A stretch of DNA of 34,645 bases from an uncultured Collinsella sp. (GTDB taxonomy: Bacteria > Actinomycetota > Coriobacteriia > Coriobacteriales > Coriobacteriaceae): assembly GCA_900546085.1 (NCBI GenBank), contig URBS01000007.1, forward strand, positions 1-34,645. The letters run 5' to 3'. Positions 7,037 to 14,245 of this stretch are shown one piece after another (position 1 is the first letter of the stretch; the number at the start of each line of letters is the position of its first letter). The position numbers and the translations under genes were made by a program. The notes under the pieces were generated by a model that had not been told where the DNA came from, searched no databases, and was given only the letters and a program-made list of their open reading frames with translations.

Positions 7037-8596
7037 CTATCCAATTTCAATGTTCTTCATCTTGTTAACGGCAGTATCGAGTTGCCGTTCATCCATATTC
7101 GCCACACGGTCGATTTCGAACTCGCCATACAGCTGGCCGCTCCCCCCGGCATATAGACGGATATGCACGGTTTGTTCTCTGTCGTATTCGTAAACCACGC
7201 GGACGGGAGATCCCTTGGGCAACCCGGGCGGAAGCGGTATTTCCTTTGAACCGATAATGACCACATAGTTCAAGTCTGGGTCATCGCCTTGTGTCACCTG
7301 GACATCGACGTACGACTGGTTCTCACTCACCGTTGCTGCGTCCTGTGAATAACTCCCCGGCACGGGTGAATTCCTCGGAATCACGACATTGTTGTAGTCT
7401 TTGCCGTCTTTCCCGAGCATCACAACCCCCAAAGGTTGCGAAGTAACATCGGCAATGACTACGCTCGGAGCCGTAAAGAGGGGCATATCCGGCAAACTAT
7501 TTTCCGCCGATCCTGCCACGTCAGTGCTCGATTCCATTTCTATTGCGGCCTGAACGGCAGCCCCCATGGCGACAGCCTCATCGGGATTTACCCCAAGCTC
7601 GGGTTTCATCCCCGAAATATCTTCGATTAACTTGTGTACCATCGGCATACGCGTTGAGCCACCAACGAGGACCACATGATCAATCTGGCCCCATGAATAA
7701 CCGGTGTCCTCGAGCACGTCCTCGACCAGCTCCTGCGTTCGATTCAGGAGCGACCTACTCGCCCGTTCGAAATCTTCGCGCGTAATAGTTACGCGATAGG
7801 GCTTTCCGTCTTTCGAAATGTGAAGGTTGGCTTTTGCCACGTTCGAGAGAGTGCGCTTCACCATTTCGCACTTCTCGCGAAGCTCAGCGCTTATCAGATA
7901 ATCCTCAAGAACATTACCCGCCCCCTGCTTCGAAAGCTCTTCCGCTGCAAACGACATGAGGGCGTTATCGAAATCGAATCCGCCCAAGTTTCTATCGCCA
8001 TCGGTTCCGATAACCGTAAAGCAACCGTCCTCTATCTTAAGAAGCGTCACGTCGAACGTTCCGCCGCCCAGATCATAGACAAGCGTGACGCCGTTCTTCT
8101 CGGTATCGAGACCAAAGGAAAGGGCTGCGGCCGTCGGTTCATTCAACACGCGAAGCACTTTGGTGCCCGCAATTACACCTGCCTGCTTTGTCGCAGTTCT
8201 TCTTGCATCATCAAAATATGCGGGAACCGTAATCACGGCTCCGCATACTTCTTCTCCAAGTGCCTGCTCGGCATCTTGCAATAATTTTTTGATAATAAGG
8301 GAGGAAACCTCTTCTGCAGAGTAGGAAACGCCCGAGTCGGAGTCGAATCTCCAATCCGGATTTCCCATCTGCCGTTTAACGAACTGGACAACATTATCGG
8401 GATCACTTGCCGCCGAATGCTTGGCCATCGTTCCAACAAGCGGCTCGTCTTTTCCGTCAAATGATTGGAATAAAACAACCGAAGGTGTAGTCGGTTCTCC
8501 GTCCGCATTCTTCAGTATTTCGGGAAGTCCATCGTCTCCCAACACAGCGACGGCCGAATAGGTCGTCCCAAGATCGATTCCAACAACTCTCCCCAT
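7037..8596 (-). CDS. Hsp70-family chaperone, short form without lid
   Basis: 519 residues from ATG 8596, which has GAGGA nine bases upstream; the ATG at 8605 touches that site and is less likely. The ATPase domain is complete: VGIDLGTTYSAVAVL (5-19), NEPTAAALSFGLD (152-164), VYDLGGGTFDVTLLK (173-187, with the catalytic-type Thr), and VVLVGGSTRMP (308-318). A beta substrate-binding domain (about 385-496) begins at DVTSQPLGVVMLG. The protein then ends after a single short helix, so the helical lid and the EEVD-like tail of DnaK (about 610-640 residues) are missing. It is first in an operon with J-like and GrpE-like genes, so the full chaperone cycle is encoded together, followed by an FtsK-like ATPase. 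It is probably a specialised paralogue acting on the products of this operon and not the housekeeping DnaK. The family call is very secure. Confidence 0.93.
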   Translation of the reverse strand: MGRVVGIDLGTTYSAVAVLGDDGLPEILKNADGEPTTPSVVLFQSFDGKDEPLVGTMAKHSAASDPDNVVQFVKRQMGNPDWRFDSDSGVSYSAEEVSSLIIKKLLQDAEQALGEEVCGAVITVPAYFDDARRTATKQAGVIAGTKVLRVLNEPTAAALSFGLDTEKNGVTLVYDLGGGTFDVTLLKIEDGCFTVIGTDGDRNLGGFDFDNALMSFAAEELSKQGAGNVLEDYLISAELREKCEMVKRTLSNVAKANLHISKDGKPYRVTITREDFERASRSLLNRTQELVEDVLEDTGYSWGQIDHVVLVGGSTRMPMVHKLIEDISGMKPELGVNPDEAVAMGAAVQAAIEMESSTDVAGSAENSLPDMPLFTAPSVVIADVTSQPLGVVMLGKDGKDYNNVVIPRNSPVPGSYSQDAATVSENQSYVDVQVTQGDDPDLNYVVIIGSKEIPLPPGLPKGSPVRVVYEYDREQTVHIRLYAGGSGQLYGEFEIDRVANMDERQLDTAVNKMKNIEIG

Positions 8597-8633
8597 AGCC
8601 ACCATTCCTCGATGTCTATTTATATTGGTTTTG

Positions 8634-8661
8634 AGTTTATTCAAATTAGACTTTATGTCAA
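8634..8661 (-). promoter_or_regulatory. Promoter of the Hsp70/FtsK operon
   Basis: On the minus strand a perfect TTGACA (8661-8656) is followed after 16 bases by TAAACT (8639-8634), about 38 bases upstream of the hsp70 start codon. It is the only strong sigma-70-like pair in the divergent spacer. One of the two direct repeats described next lies between the two promoter elements. Confidence 0.6.
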
Positions 8662-8691
8662 TTATTGCACCTAAGGACAATCCAATTAGAC
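8641..8691. promoter_or_regulatory. Candidate operator repeats for the divergent XRE regulator
   Basis: Two near-identical direct repeats, TCAAATTAGAC (8641-8651) and TCCAATTAGAC (8681-8691), start exactly 40 bp apart, close to four helical turns. The first sits between the -10 and -35 of the hsp70 promoter, so a bound protein would block it. The second lies nearer to the regulator gene. XRE regulators commonly bind such sites next to their own gene. Binding is inferred, not shown. Confidence 0.45.
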
Positions 8692-8743
8692 ATTTGACCG
8701 GCACCGAAATGCAAAGTTGCTCTTGATATCAGACGGGAGCGAC

Positions 8744-9085
8744 ATGGATGTGACCAATAAACATACCGCACTCGCCAGAATCCGCAAAAAGTCAGGGCTT
8801 ACTCAGCTTCAAATTGCGGACAGTCTTGGCGTTAGCAAGGCGACATATAGTGCATGGGAAACAGGTCGAGCAAAACTAGGAGAGGACCGCATTGTTGCAT
8901 TGTGCGATCTCTTTGGATGCACGCCCAACGATATCCTTGGCTATACCAAAGATCCAGACGGAAGCCCTGCGTTTTTTACTGCTCAGGAAGACGAATATCT
9001 ATCGCTCTTCAAAGCCCTGCCGCCAAACATCAAGGCCGACATTCTTGACATCATGCGTTATACGACAAAGGCCTGGAGACTCTAG
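8744..9085 (+). CDS. XRE-family transcriptional regulator
   Basis: 113 residues. The N-terminal helix-turn-helix of Cro/C1 type is clear: LARIRKKSGLTQLQIADSLG, then VSKATYSAWETGRAKLGEDR and CDLFGCTPNDILGY, covering about residues 9-65. The C-terminal part (about 75-110) is a short helical region, perhaps for dimerisation. The ATG at 8744 follows GGGAG with good spacing; an upstream ATG at 8717 has no ribosome site. It is divergent from the hsp70 operon across a 147-bp spacer that contains paired repeats, so it most likely represses that operon and perhaps itself. Regulators of this design often guard mobile or costly accessory systems. The family call is firm; the target is inferred. Confidence 0.88.
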   Translation: MDVTNKHTALARIRKKSGLTQLQIADSLGVSKATYSAWETGRAKLGEDRIVALCDLFGCTPNDILGYTKDPDGSPAFFTAQEDEYLSLFKALPPNIKADILDIMRYTTKAWRL

Positions 9086-9125
9086 GGCTTCTCTTTTGGC
9101 ATCATGAATGTTTACTAGATATAAT

Positions 9126-9186
9126 GTCCAACTTGCACAATCTAAATCGTCCAACTTGCACAATCTGAATCGTCCAACTTGCACAA
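9126..9186. repeat. Three direct repeats of 23-bp period
   Basis: The 15-mer GTCCAACTTGCACAA occurs at 9126-9140, 9149-9163 and 9172-9186, with similar 8-bp spacers (TCTAAATC, TCTGAATC). A TATAAT follows at 9195-9200, and the -35 position of that promoter would fall in the third repeat. The array therefore looks like an operator controlling the ATPase gene at 9224. The spacers are too short for a CRISPR. Confidence 0.7.
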
Positions 9187-9223
9187 ATCAACGGTATAAT
9201 ACCCTGCTAGCAAGGAGGGTGAC

Positions 9224-10498
9224 ATGGGTTCAATTCAACACGGTTATTTACCACGAGTCGCGGACAAAGTGCTCGCCAGAAAACTAAAATCTTCTGGGGC
9301 TGTCCAAATCAAAGGGCCAAAATGGTGCGGCAAGACCGCAACGGCTGAACAGGCAGCCGCAAGCAGCATCTACATGCAAGACCCCGATAACGGTCCGAGC
9401 TACATCCAGCTTGCCGATTCGAAGCCCTCTCTCCTGCTCAAAGGAGATGAGCCACGCCTCATCGATGAATGGCAAATGGCCCCACAGCTTTGGGACGCCG
9501 TAAGGTTCGCGATCGACCGCGGCAAAGGACGAGGCAGGTTTATCCTCACCGGCTCCGCAACGCCTCGGGCAAGCGAAATGCCGGCACACTCAGGAGTCGG
9601 CCGCATAGCACGTATAAACATGCGCCCGATGTCACTTTTTGAATCACGCGAGTCAACAGGATCAGTTTCGCTGGCAAGCCTGTTTGATGGAAACACCGAT
9701 GTTGCCGATATGGTCGACTTCGATATCGAACGTATCGTCTACTCACTTTGCCGAGGAGGTTGGCCTGAAGCGGTTACCGAGCCAAACCATGGGATTGCGC
9801 TATCCATGGCCCCTGATTACATCTCGGAACTGCTTGATTCCGATATCGACGAGATTGATGGACTGCGGAGAAATAAGACTTGGATGGCCCAGATTATTCG
9901 AAGCTACGCTCGCAATATCTCAACAGAGGCATCGCTCGCCACAATCGCTGCTGACATGCAAGGAGAACCTCCCTCAAGAAATACCGTTTCTGAATATGTC
10001 GACGCCTTGACCCGCTCCTGCGTTTTCGAAGATCTCGAGGCATGGGCCCCGCGGCTCCGCTCAAAAACCGCCGTACGGACGAGTCCGACGCGCCATTTCT
10101 GCGATCCATCGCTTGCGGTCGCAGCCCTGGGGGCAACGCCTCAAAAGCTCCTGGAGGATTTTGAAACATTTGGGCTTCTGTTTGAATCGATGTGCATCCG
10201 TGACCTGCGCACCTATATGGATCTGCTTGGCGGCAAGGTTTACCACTATCGGGACAAGACCGACCTTGAAGCCGATGCGGTACTCGTGCTAGATGACGGC
10301 AGGTACGCTCTGGTTGAGGTCAAGCTTGGCTCAAAGCCTATAGACGCCGCTGCCGCCAATCTCAAGAAACTCGCATCTAAAATCGATGCGACCCACCAAG
10401 GCGAAGCGTCCTTCTTGCTCGTTCTCACTGGAACCGCAACTGCCTACCGACGGGAAGACGGTGTCGTAGTCGCGCCGCTTGCTTCACTGGCACCGTAG
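9224..10498 (+). CDS. AAA-type ATPase with DUF4143/nuclease-like C-terminus
   Basis: 424 residues from an ATG with AAGGAGG at good spacing. The P-loop is KGPKWCGKTATAEQ (about 29-42). A Walker B-like RLIDEWQMAP (about 78-87) and the sensor GRFILTGSATP (about 104-114) follow. This pattern belongs to the large group of orphan bacterial ATPases annotated AAA_14 + DUF4143. The C-terminal part contains an E..AD.V......YALVEVKLGS segment (about 345-370), which resembles the PD-(D/E)xK-like end of such proteins. Function in this family is poorly known; some members appear in toxin-like or phage-related contexts. It stands alone between the XRE gene and the nickel cluster, with its own repeat-bearing promoter region, so I do not count it as part of the Hsp70 operon. 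Length is normal for the family. Confidence 0.85.
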   Translation: MGSIQHGYLPRVADKVLARKLKSSGAVQIKGPKWCGKTATAEQAAASSIYMQDPDNGPSYIQLADSKPSLLLKGDEPRLIDEWQMAPQLWDAVRFAIDRGKGRGRFILTGSATPRASEMPAHSGVGRIARINMRPMSLFESRESTGSVSLASLFDGNTDVADMVDFDIERIVYSLCRGGWPEAVTEPNHGIALSMAPDYISELLDSDIDEIDGLRRNKTWMAQIIRSYARNISTEASLATIAADMQGEPPSRNTVSEYVDALTRSCVFEDLEAWAPRLRSKTAVRTSPTRHFCDPSLAVAALGATPQKLLEDFETFGLLFESMCIRDLRTYMDLLGGKVYHYRDKTDLEADAVLVLDDGRYALVEVKLGSKPIDAAAANLKKLASKIDATHQGEASFLLVLTGTATAYRREDGVVVAPLASLAP

Positions 10499-10584
10499 GA
10501 CAACTGGCATACAGCGGCGGGCGCGGGAGCCCTCCGTAGTAGAATCTGAACCACCATATCGCCCCGTACAAAAGGAGATTTCCC

Positions 10585-10833
10585 ATGCATGACGCCGGAA
10601 TGAACATGAGCCAGCTTGCCATGAGCGTCAAGCAGGTCGACGACACCATTGAGCTCGCTCACGAGTGGAGCCATCAGCTGCTGCATGCGACCGAGAACTT
10701 TGATATGGAGCGCATTGGCGCCAAGCTCGAGGCCGCCATGTCTGCGCTGCACGAGGCGCACGATGCGCTCGAGGGCTACGAGGAGGCCATCGAGGCAGAT
10801 CACAACTCCGTCGGCTCTGTGAAACTGGTGTAA
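10585..10833 (+). CDS. Small helical protein upstream of nikR, unknown
   Basis: 82 residues, with AAAAGGAG well placed upstream of the ATG. The sequence is nearly all helix, with many Asp, Glu, His and Met residues (IELAHEWSHQLLHATENFDM, then SALHEAHDALEGYEEAIEAD), consistent with a small helical bundle. There is no signal peptide, membrane segment or cysteine. The stop is one base before the GTG of nikR, so the two are co-transcribed and probably translationally coupled. The chain starts Met-His, as HypA does, but it lacks the HypA zinc Cys pairs and is too short, so it is not HypA. The context suggests a role in nickel handling or hydrogenase maturation, which is inference. I recognise no named family. 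Confidence 0.75.
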   Translation: MHDAGMNMSQLAMSVKQVDDTIELAHEWSHQLLHATENFDMERIGAKLEAAMSALHEAHDALEGYEEAIEADHNSVGSVKLV

Positions 10834-10834
10834 C

Positions 10835-11329
10835 GTGGCCGAGCACGAGCACGCGCACGATCACGGTGCGGACGACGATGCGAGCTGCCGCTGCAGCGGC
10901 TCCAGCTCCGAGCTGGTCCGCTTTTCGGTCACCGCGCCCGACGACCTGCTGCGCCGCTTTGACGAGCAGATCGCGCGCCGCGGTGACGTGGCTAACCGAT
11001 CCGAGGCCGTACGCGATCTGATTCGCGCCTCGATCGCCAAGGAGCAGATGCGCACGCCCGACGAGCAGGTCATCGGTTCGCTCACCATGATCTATGACCA
11101 CCATACCGGCGATCTGACGCGCCGTCTGGACGAGGTGCAGCACGACTACACCGACGAGATCGTCTCGACCATGCACGTGCATCTGGACCACCACAACTGC
11201 CTGGAGATTCTGGCGCTCAAGGGTCGCGGCGAGCGTGTCTACGAGCTGGCCGACCGGTTGCTGGGGCTGCGCGGCGTTAAGCACGGCGAGCTCACGTGCG
11301 CCGCCACCAAGCAGAGCCTGGGGCTGTAG
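10835..11329 (+). CDS. nikR: Nickel-responsive regulator NikR with His-rich N-terminal extension
   Basis: 164 residues. The ribbon-helix-helix DNA-binding domain (about 26-70) contains LVRFSVTAPDDLLRRFDEQ and NRSEAVRDLIR. The C-terminal ACT-like nickel domain has H103, H114, H116 and C122. Their spacing of 11, 2 and 6 is the same as the four high-affinity nickel ligands of E. coli NikR (H76, H87, H89, C95). NikR binds nickel and represses nickel uptake or related genes. Unusually, about 25 residues precede the DNA-binding strand, with a HEHAHDH run and a CRC, which could act as an extra metal site. The GTG start at 10835 is needed to include this extension. An internal start is possible, but no obvious one exists before the DNA-binding domain. 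It precedes the hyp genes and may control them according to nickel supply. Confidence 0.9.
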   Translation: MAEHEHAHDHGADDDASCRCSGSSSELVRFSVTAPDDLLRRFDEQIARRGDVANRSEAVRDLIRASIAKEQMRTPDEQVIGSLTMIYDHHTGDLTRRLDEVQHDYTDEIVSTMHVHLDHHNCLEILALKGRGERVYELADRLLGLRGVKHGELTCAATKQSLGL

Positions 11330-11387
11330 CGGGATTTCCCACAGCGCACCTGCCATAAAGGGACAGGTTTCAACGAAGGAAGGTCGC

Positions 11388-13853
11388 ATGCGACATGTGC
11401 ATATCCATGTAACGGGCATTGTGCAGGGCGTTGGCATGCGGCCATTTGTGTATCGCGAGGCTATGGCGCATGGCATTTGCGGCTGGGTGCTCAACGCGGG
11501 CGATGGCGTGCACATCGAGGCGCATGCTTCAGTCGAGGCACTCGACGGCTTTGTCGCCGCGCTGTCGGAGCACGCGCCTGCCGCGGCCCGCGTTGAGCAT
11601 GTCGCTGTTGCAGACCTGGAGCCCGACGCTTGGGATGCCGACGATGAGCAGGCCTTTCGTATCGTAGCGTCGCAGGATCAGACCACGCACACGACGCTCA
11701 TCTCCCCCGATATCGCCACCTGTGACGACTGCCTGCGCGAACTGTTCAACCCCGCCGACCGACGCTATCACTACCCCTTTATCAACTGCACCAACTGCGG
11801 GCCGCGCTTTACCATCATCCGATCGCTGCCTTATGACCGAGCGGCCACGTCGATGGATTGCTTTCCTATGTGCCCCGAGTGCGCCGCAGAGTATGGCGAC
11901 CCGCTTGACCGGCGCTTTCATGCGCAGCCCGATGCCTGCTTTGACTGCGGGCCACATATTACCTGGCGCGAGGCGGCGGGCGACATGGAGCTCGAGGGTC
12001 TGGGGGCGATGCCGGCCGTCGGCAGCACGCGCGAAACCAGCGATGCCATTATTGACCGCTGTGTCGAGCTGCTGGCCAGCGGCGGTATTGTCGCCATCAA
12101 GGGGCTGGGCGGATTCCATCTGGCCTGCAACGCCGCCAATGAGCAGGCGGTGGTCGAGCTGCGCCGTCGCAAGCGCCGCAGCAACAAGCCGCTTGCCGTT
12201 ATGGTGCGCAGCCTTGCCGATACTGAACGCCTGTGCCATGTCGATGATGCCGAGCGCGACTTGCTGGCCGGCAGCATCCGCCCCATTGTGCTGCTGCGCC
12301 GCCGTGTTGTTGGCGAGGGAGATTCCCCCGACGGCCTTACACTCGCGCCATCCGTCGCGCACGATCTACCCGAGCTCGGCGTCATGCTCCCCTATACACC
12401 GCTTCAGCATCTGCTGCTTGCAGCTGCCTCGTCGCATGGCATGCACGCGCTGGTCATGACCAGCGGAAACCTGAGCGAGGAACCTATCGAGACCGACGAT
12501 GCCCTTGCATGGGAACATCTTGTTGCCGCAGGCATCGCCGACGCGCTACTTGGCAACGACCGTGCGATTCTCTCACGCTACGACGACTCCGTGGTACGTG
12601 TGGTCGACGGCACCGTCATGCCTGTGCGTCGCGCACGCGGATATGCGCCGCAACCGTTGTCGCTGCCGGCGCTCGACGGCACTGCACCCTGCGTGCTCGC
12701 CTGCGGGCCGCAGCAAAAAGCCACGATCGCGCTCACGCGCGAGGACGCCGACGGCCATGTGGCCTGTTTTGTGTCGCAGCATATCGGCGATGTCGAAAAC
12801 GGCGCGACCTTCGATGTCTGGAGCGCCGCCCGCGCACGTCTAGAAAACCTCTTTGACCTGACGCCTGCCGCCCTGGCATGCGACATGCACCCCAGCTATC
12901 TGTCGAGCCAGTGGGCACGCGAGCGGGCACGGGAGCACGATCTGCCGCTTATCGAGATCCAGCATCATCATGCGCACATCGCGAGCGTAATGGCAGAGGC
13001 GATTGTCGCTGGCCGGCTTGCGCCTGATGCACGCGTCCTCGGTATTGCCTTCGATGGTACGGGTGCCGGCACCGACGGCACCATATGGGGCGGTGAGTTT
13101 CTTATCGCCGGCCTTGCCGATTTTGAACGCGCCGCGCACCTGCGCACCTGGGCGCTGCCAGGCGGTGCCGCATCCGTGCGCGATGCCCGGCGCAATGCCT
13201 TTGCCCTGCTGAGCGAGCTCGGCCTGCTCGAGCATCCGGGTGCCGCTCGGCTTTTGGACAGTCTCGACGAGCAAACGCGCAGCGTGACAGCCACCATGAT
13301 CGAGCGCGGCATCAACAGCCCGCGTACCAGCAGCATGGGGCGCCTCTTTGATGCCGCGGCAGCAATTCTGGGCATCTGCGACAAGGCAACCTACGAGGGC
13401 GAACCCGCCATCGAGCTTGAGGCCGCCGCCTGGCGCGCGTTCAGCAGTGAAAGTGCCTGCCCCACCGGCAATATGGCCAGCTTTTCCGTAACCGAATCAT
13501 CCCGTCCGGACGACTGCCATGTTCTGAACTCCAGGCCGCTTTTTGAGGCGCTTTTGGAGGGAATCAGGACCGGCGTGCCCGCCGGCAAGCTCGCGCTCGA
13601 CTTCCACGTCACCATCGCACGCGCGTCGGCCCGCATCGCAAGCGAGATCTGCGTCCGTGAAGACCTCGACACCGTCGCGCTCTCGGGCGGCGTGTTCATG
13701 AACCGACTTTTGCTTCAGCTCCTTACCCACGAACTCAAAGACGCCGGTCTTGCCGTCTTGGCCCCCCACGCCGTGCCCGTCAACGACGGCTGCATCGCCT
13801 ACGGTCAGGCCGCCATCGCTCGCGCTCACCTCGCGCAGACAGCATCGCGATAG
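11388..13853 (+). CDS. hypF: Carbamoyltransferase HypF
   Basis: 821 residues from the ATG preceded by GAAGGAAGG; upstream in-frame starts run into nikR. HypF makes the thiocarbamate precursor of the cyanide ligands of the [NiFe] centre, from carbamoyl phosphate onto the HypE C-terminal cysteine. The N-terminal acylphosphatase domain (1-90) has GIVQGVGMRPFVYREA. Two zinc-finger-like cysteine sets follow (C112, C115, C134, C137 and C162, C165, C184, C187). A YrdC-type domain (about 210-390, IVAIKGLGGFHLACNA) comes next, then a Kae1/Hsp70-like C-terminal part with HHHAHIASVMAE, GIAFDGTGAGTDGTIWGGE and ALSGGVFMNRLL. Length and domain order match full HypF. It starts 58 bases after nikR. A 131-bp gap to hypC contains small hairpins (for example GCTCG/CGAGC), so hypCDE may have a promoter of their own. 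Confidence 0.96.
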   Translation: MRHVHIHVTGIVQGVGMRPFVYREAMAHGICGWVLNAGDGVHIEAHASVEALDGFVAALSEHAPAAARVEHVAVADLEPDAWDADDEQAFRIVASQDQTTHTTLISPDIATCDDCLRELFNPADRRYHYPFINCTNCGPRFTIIRSLPYDRAATSMDCFPMCPECAAEYGDPLDRRFHAQPDACFDCGPHITWREAAGDMELEGLGAMPAVGSTRETSDAIIDRCVELLASGGIVAIKGLGGFHLACNAANEQAVVELRRRKRRSNKPLAVMVRSLADTERLCHVDDAERDLLAGSIRPIVLLRRRVVGEGDSPDGLTLAPSVAHDLPELGVMLPYTPLQHLLLAAASSHGMHALVMTSGNLSEEPIETDDALAWEHLVAAGIADALLGNDRAILSRYDDSVVRVVDGTVMPVRRARGYAPQPLSLPALDGTAPCVLACGPQQKATIALTREDADGHVACFVSQHIGDVENGATFDVWSAARARLENLFDLTPAALACDMHPSYLSSQWARERAREHDLPLIEIQHHHAHIASVMAEAIVAGRLAPDARVLGIAFDGTGAGTDGTIWGGEFLIAGLADFERAAHLRTWALPGGAASVRDARRNAFALLSELGLLEHPGAARLLDSLDEQTRSVTATMIERGINSPRTSSMGRLFDAAAAILGICDKATYEGEPAIELEAAAWRAFSSESACPTGNMASFSVTESSRPDDCHVLNSRPLFEALLEGIRTGVPAGKLALDFHVTIARASARIASEICVREDLDTVALSGGVFMNRLLLQLLTHELKDAGLAVLAPHAVPVNDGCIAYGQAAIARAHLAQTASR

Positions 13854-13984
13854 GCTGTTTTGCCAGCCTGCGCGCCGCCGTCTCACAGGTGTAACGCGTT
13901 TGCTCGTGACTCCCGCGAGCGCTACCATCAACTGATGGGTAATTAGGCGCCTATCCAGCGCAAAACGTATAAAAGGGGAACATT

Positions 13985-14245
13985 ATGTGCCTTGCCGTTC
14001 CCGGTAAAGTGGTCAAACGCGACGACGACCTTAAGGCGACCGTCGACATGATGGGCATCGAGCGCCCCATTTCGCTGCGCCTCGTGCCGACGGCACAGGT
14101 AGGCGACTATATTCTCGTGCACGCCGGCTTTGGCATTCAGATTGTCGACGAGCAGGAGGCCCAAGAGACACTCGAGCTCGTCAATACCATGACCGAGCTG
14201 GCCGAAGAGGACCAGCTCGCCACCAACCCGGCCGAGGCATACTAG
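13985..14245 (+). CDS. hypC: Hydrogenase maturation chaperone HypC
   Basis: 86 residues. It starts with MCLAVPGKVV, the HypC/HybG signature, in which Cys2 binds the iron centre and interacts with the hydrogenase large-subunit precursor and HypD. The remainder is the small beta-barrel (ATVDMMGIERPISLRLVP, VGDYILVHAGFGIQIVDEQEAQETLEL) with a short acidic tail. AAAAGGGG lies just upstream of the ATG. The stop overlaps the GTG start of hypD (TAGTG), consistent with the HypC-HypD complex being made in step. Length is normal. Confidence 0.96.
   Translation: MCLAVPGKVVKRDDDLKATVDMMGIERPISLRLVPTAQVGDYILVHAGFGIQIVDEQEAQETLELVNTMTELAEEDQLATNPAEAY

Noticed and set aside
7037..8596. Hsp70 considered as the housekeeping DnaK operon
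   Set aside because: It lacks the lid domain, the partner J protein lacks HPD, and the operon continues into ATPase and wall genes. No CIRCE or HAIR-like heat-shock operator was recognised.
9126..9186. Repeat array considered as a CRISPR
   Set aside because: The repeats are 15 bp with 8-bp near-identical spacers, and there are no cas genes.
9224..10498. AAA/DUF4143 ATPase considered part of the Hsp70 operon system
   Set aside because: It is on the other strand, behind its own repeat-bearing promoter, and such ATPases occur as singletons in many genomes.
10585..10833. Small protein considered as HypA
   Set aside because: It starts Met-His but has no zinc-binding cysteines and is about 30 residues too short.
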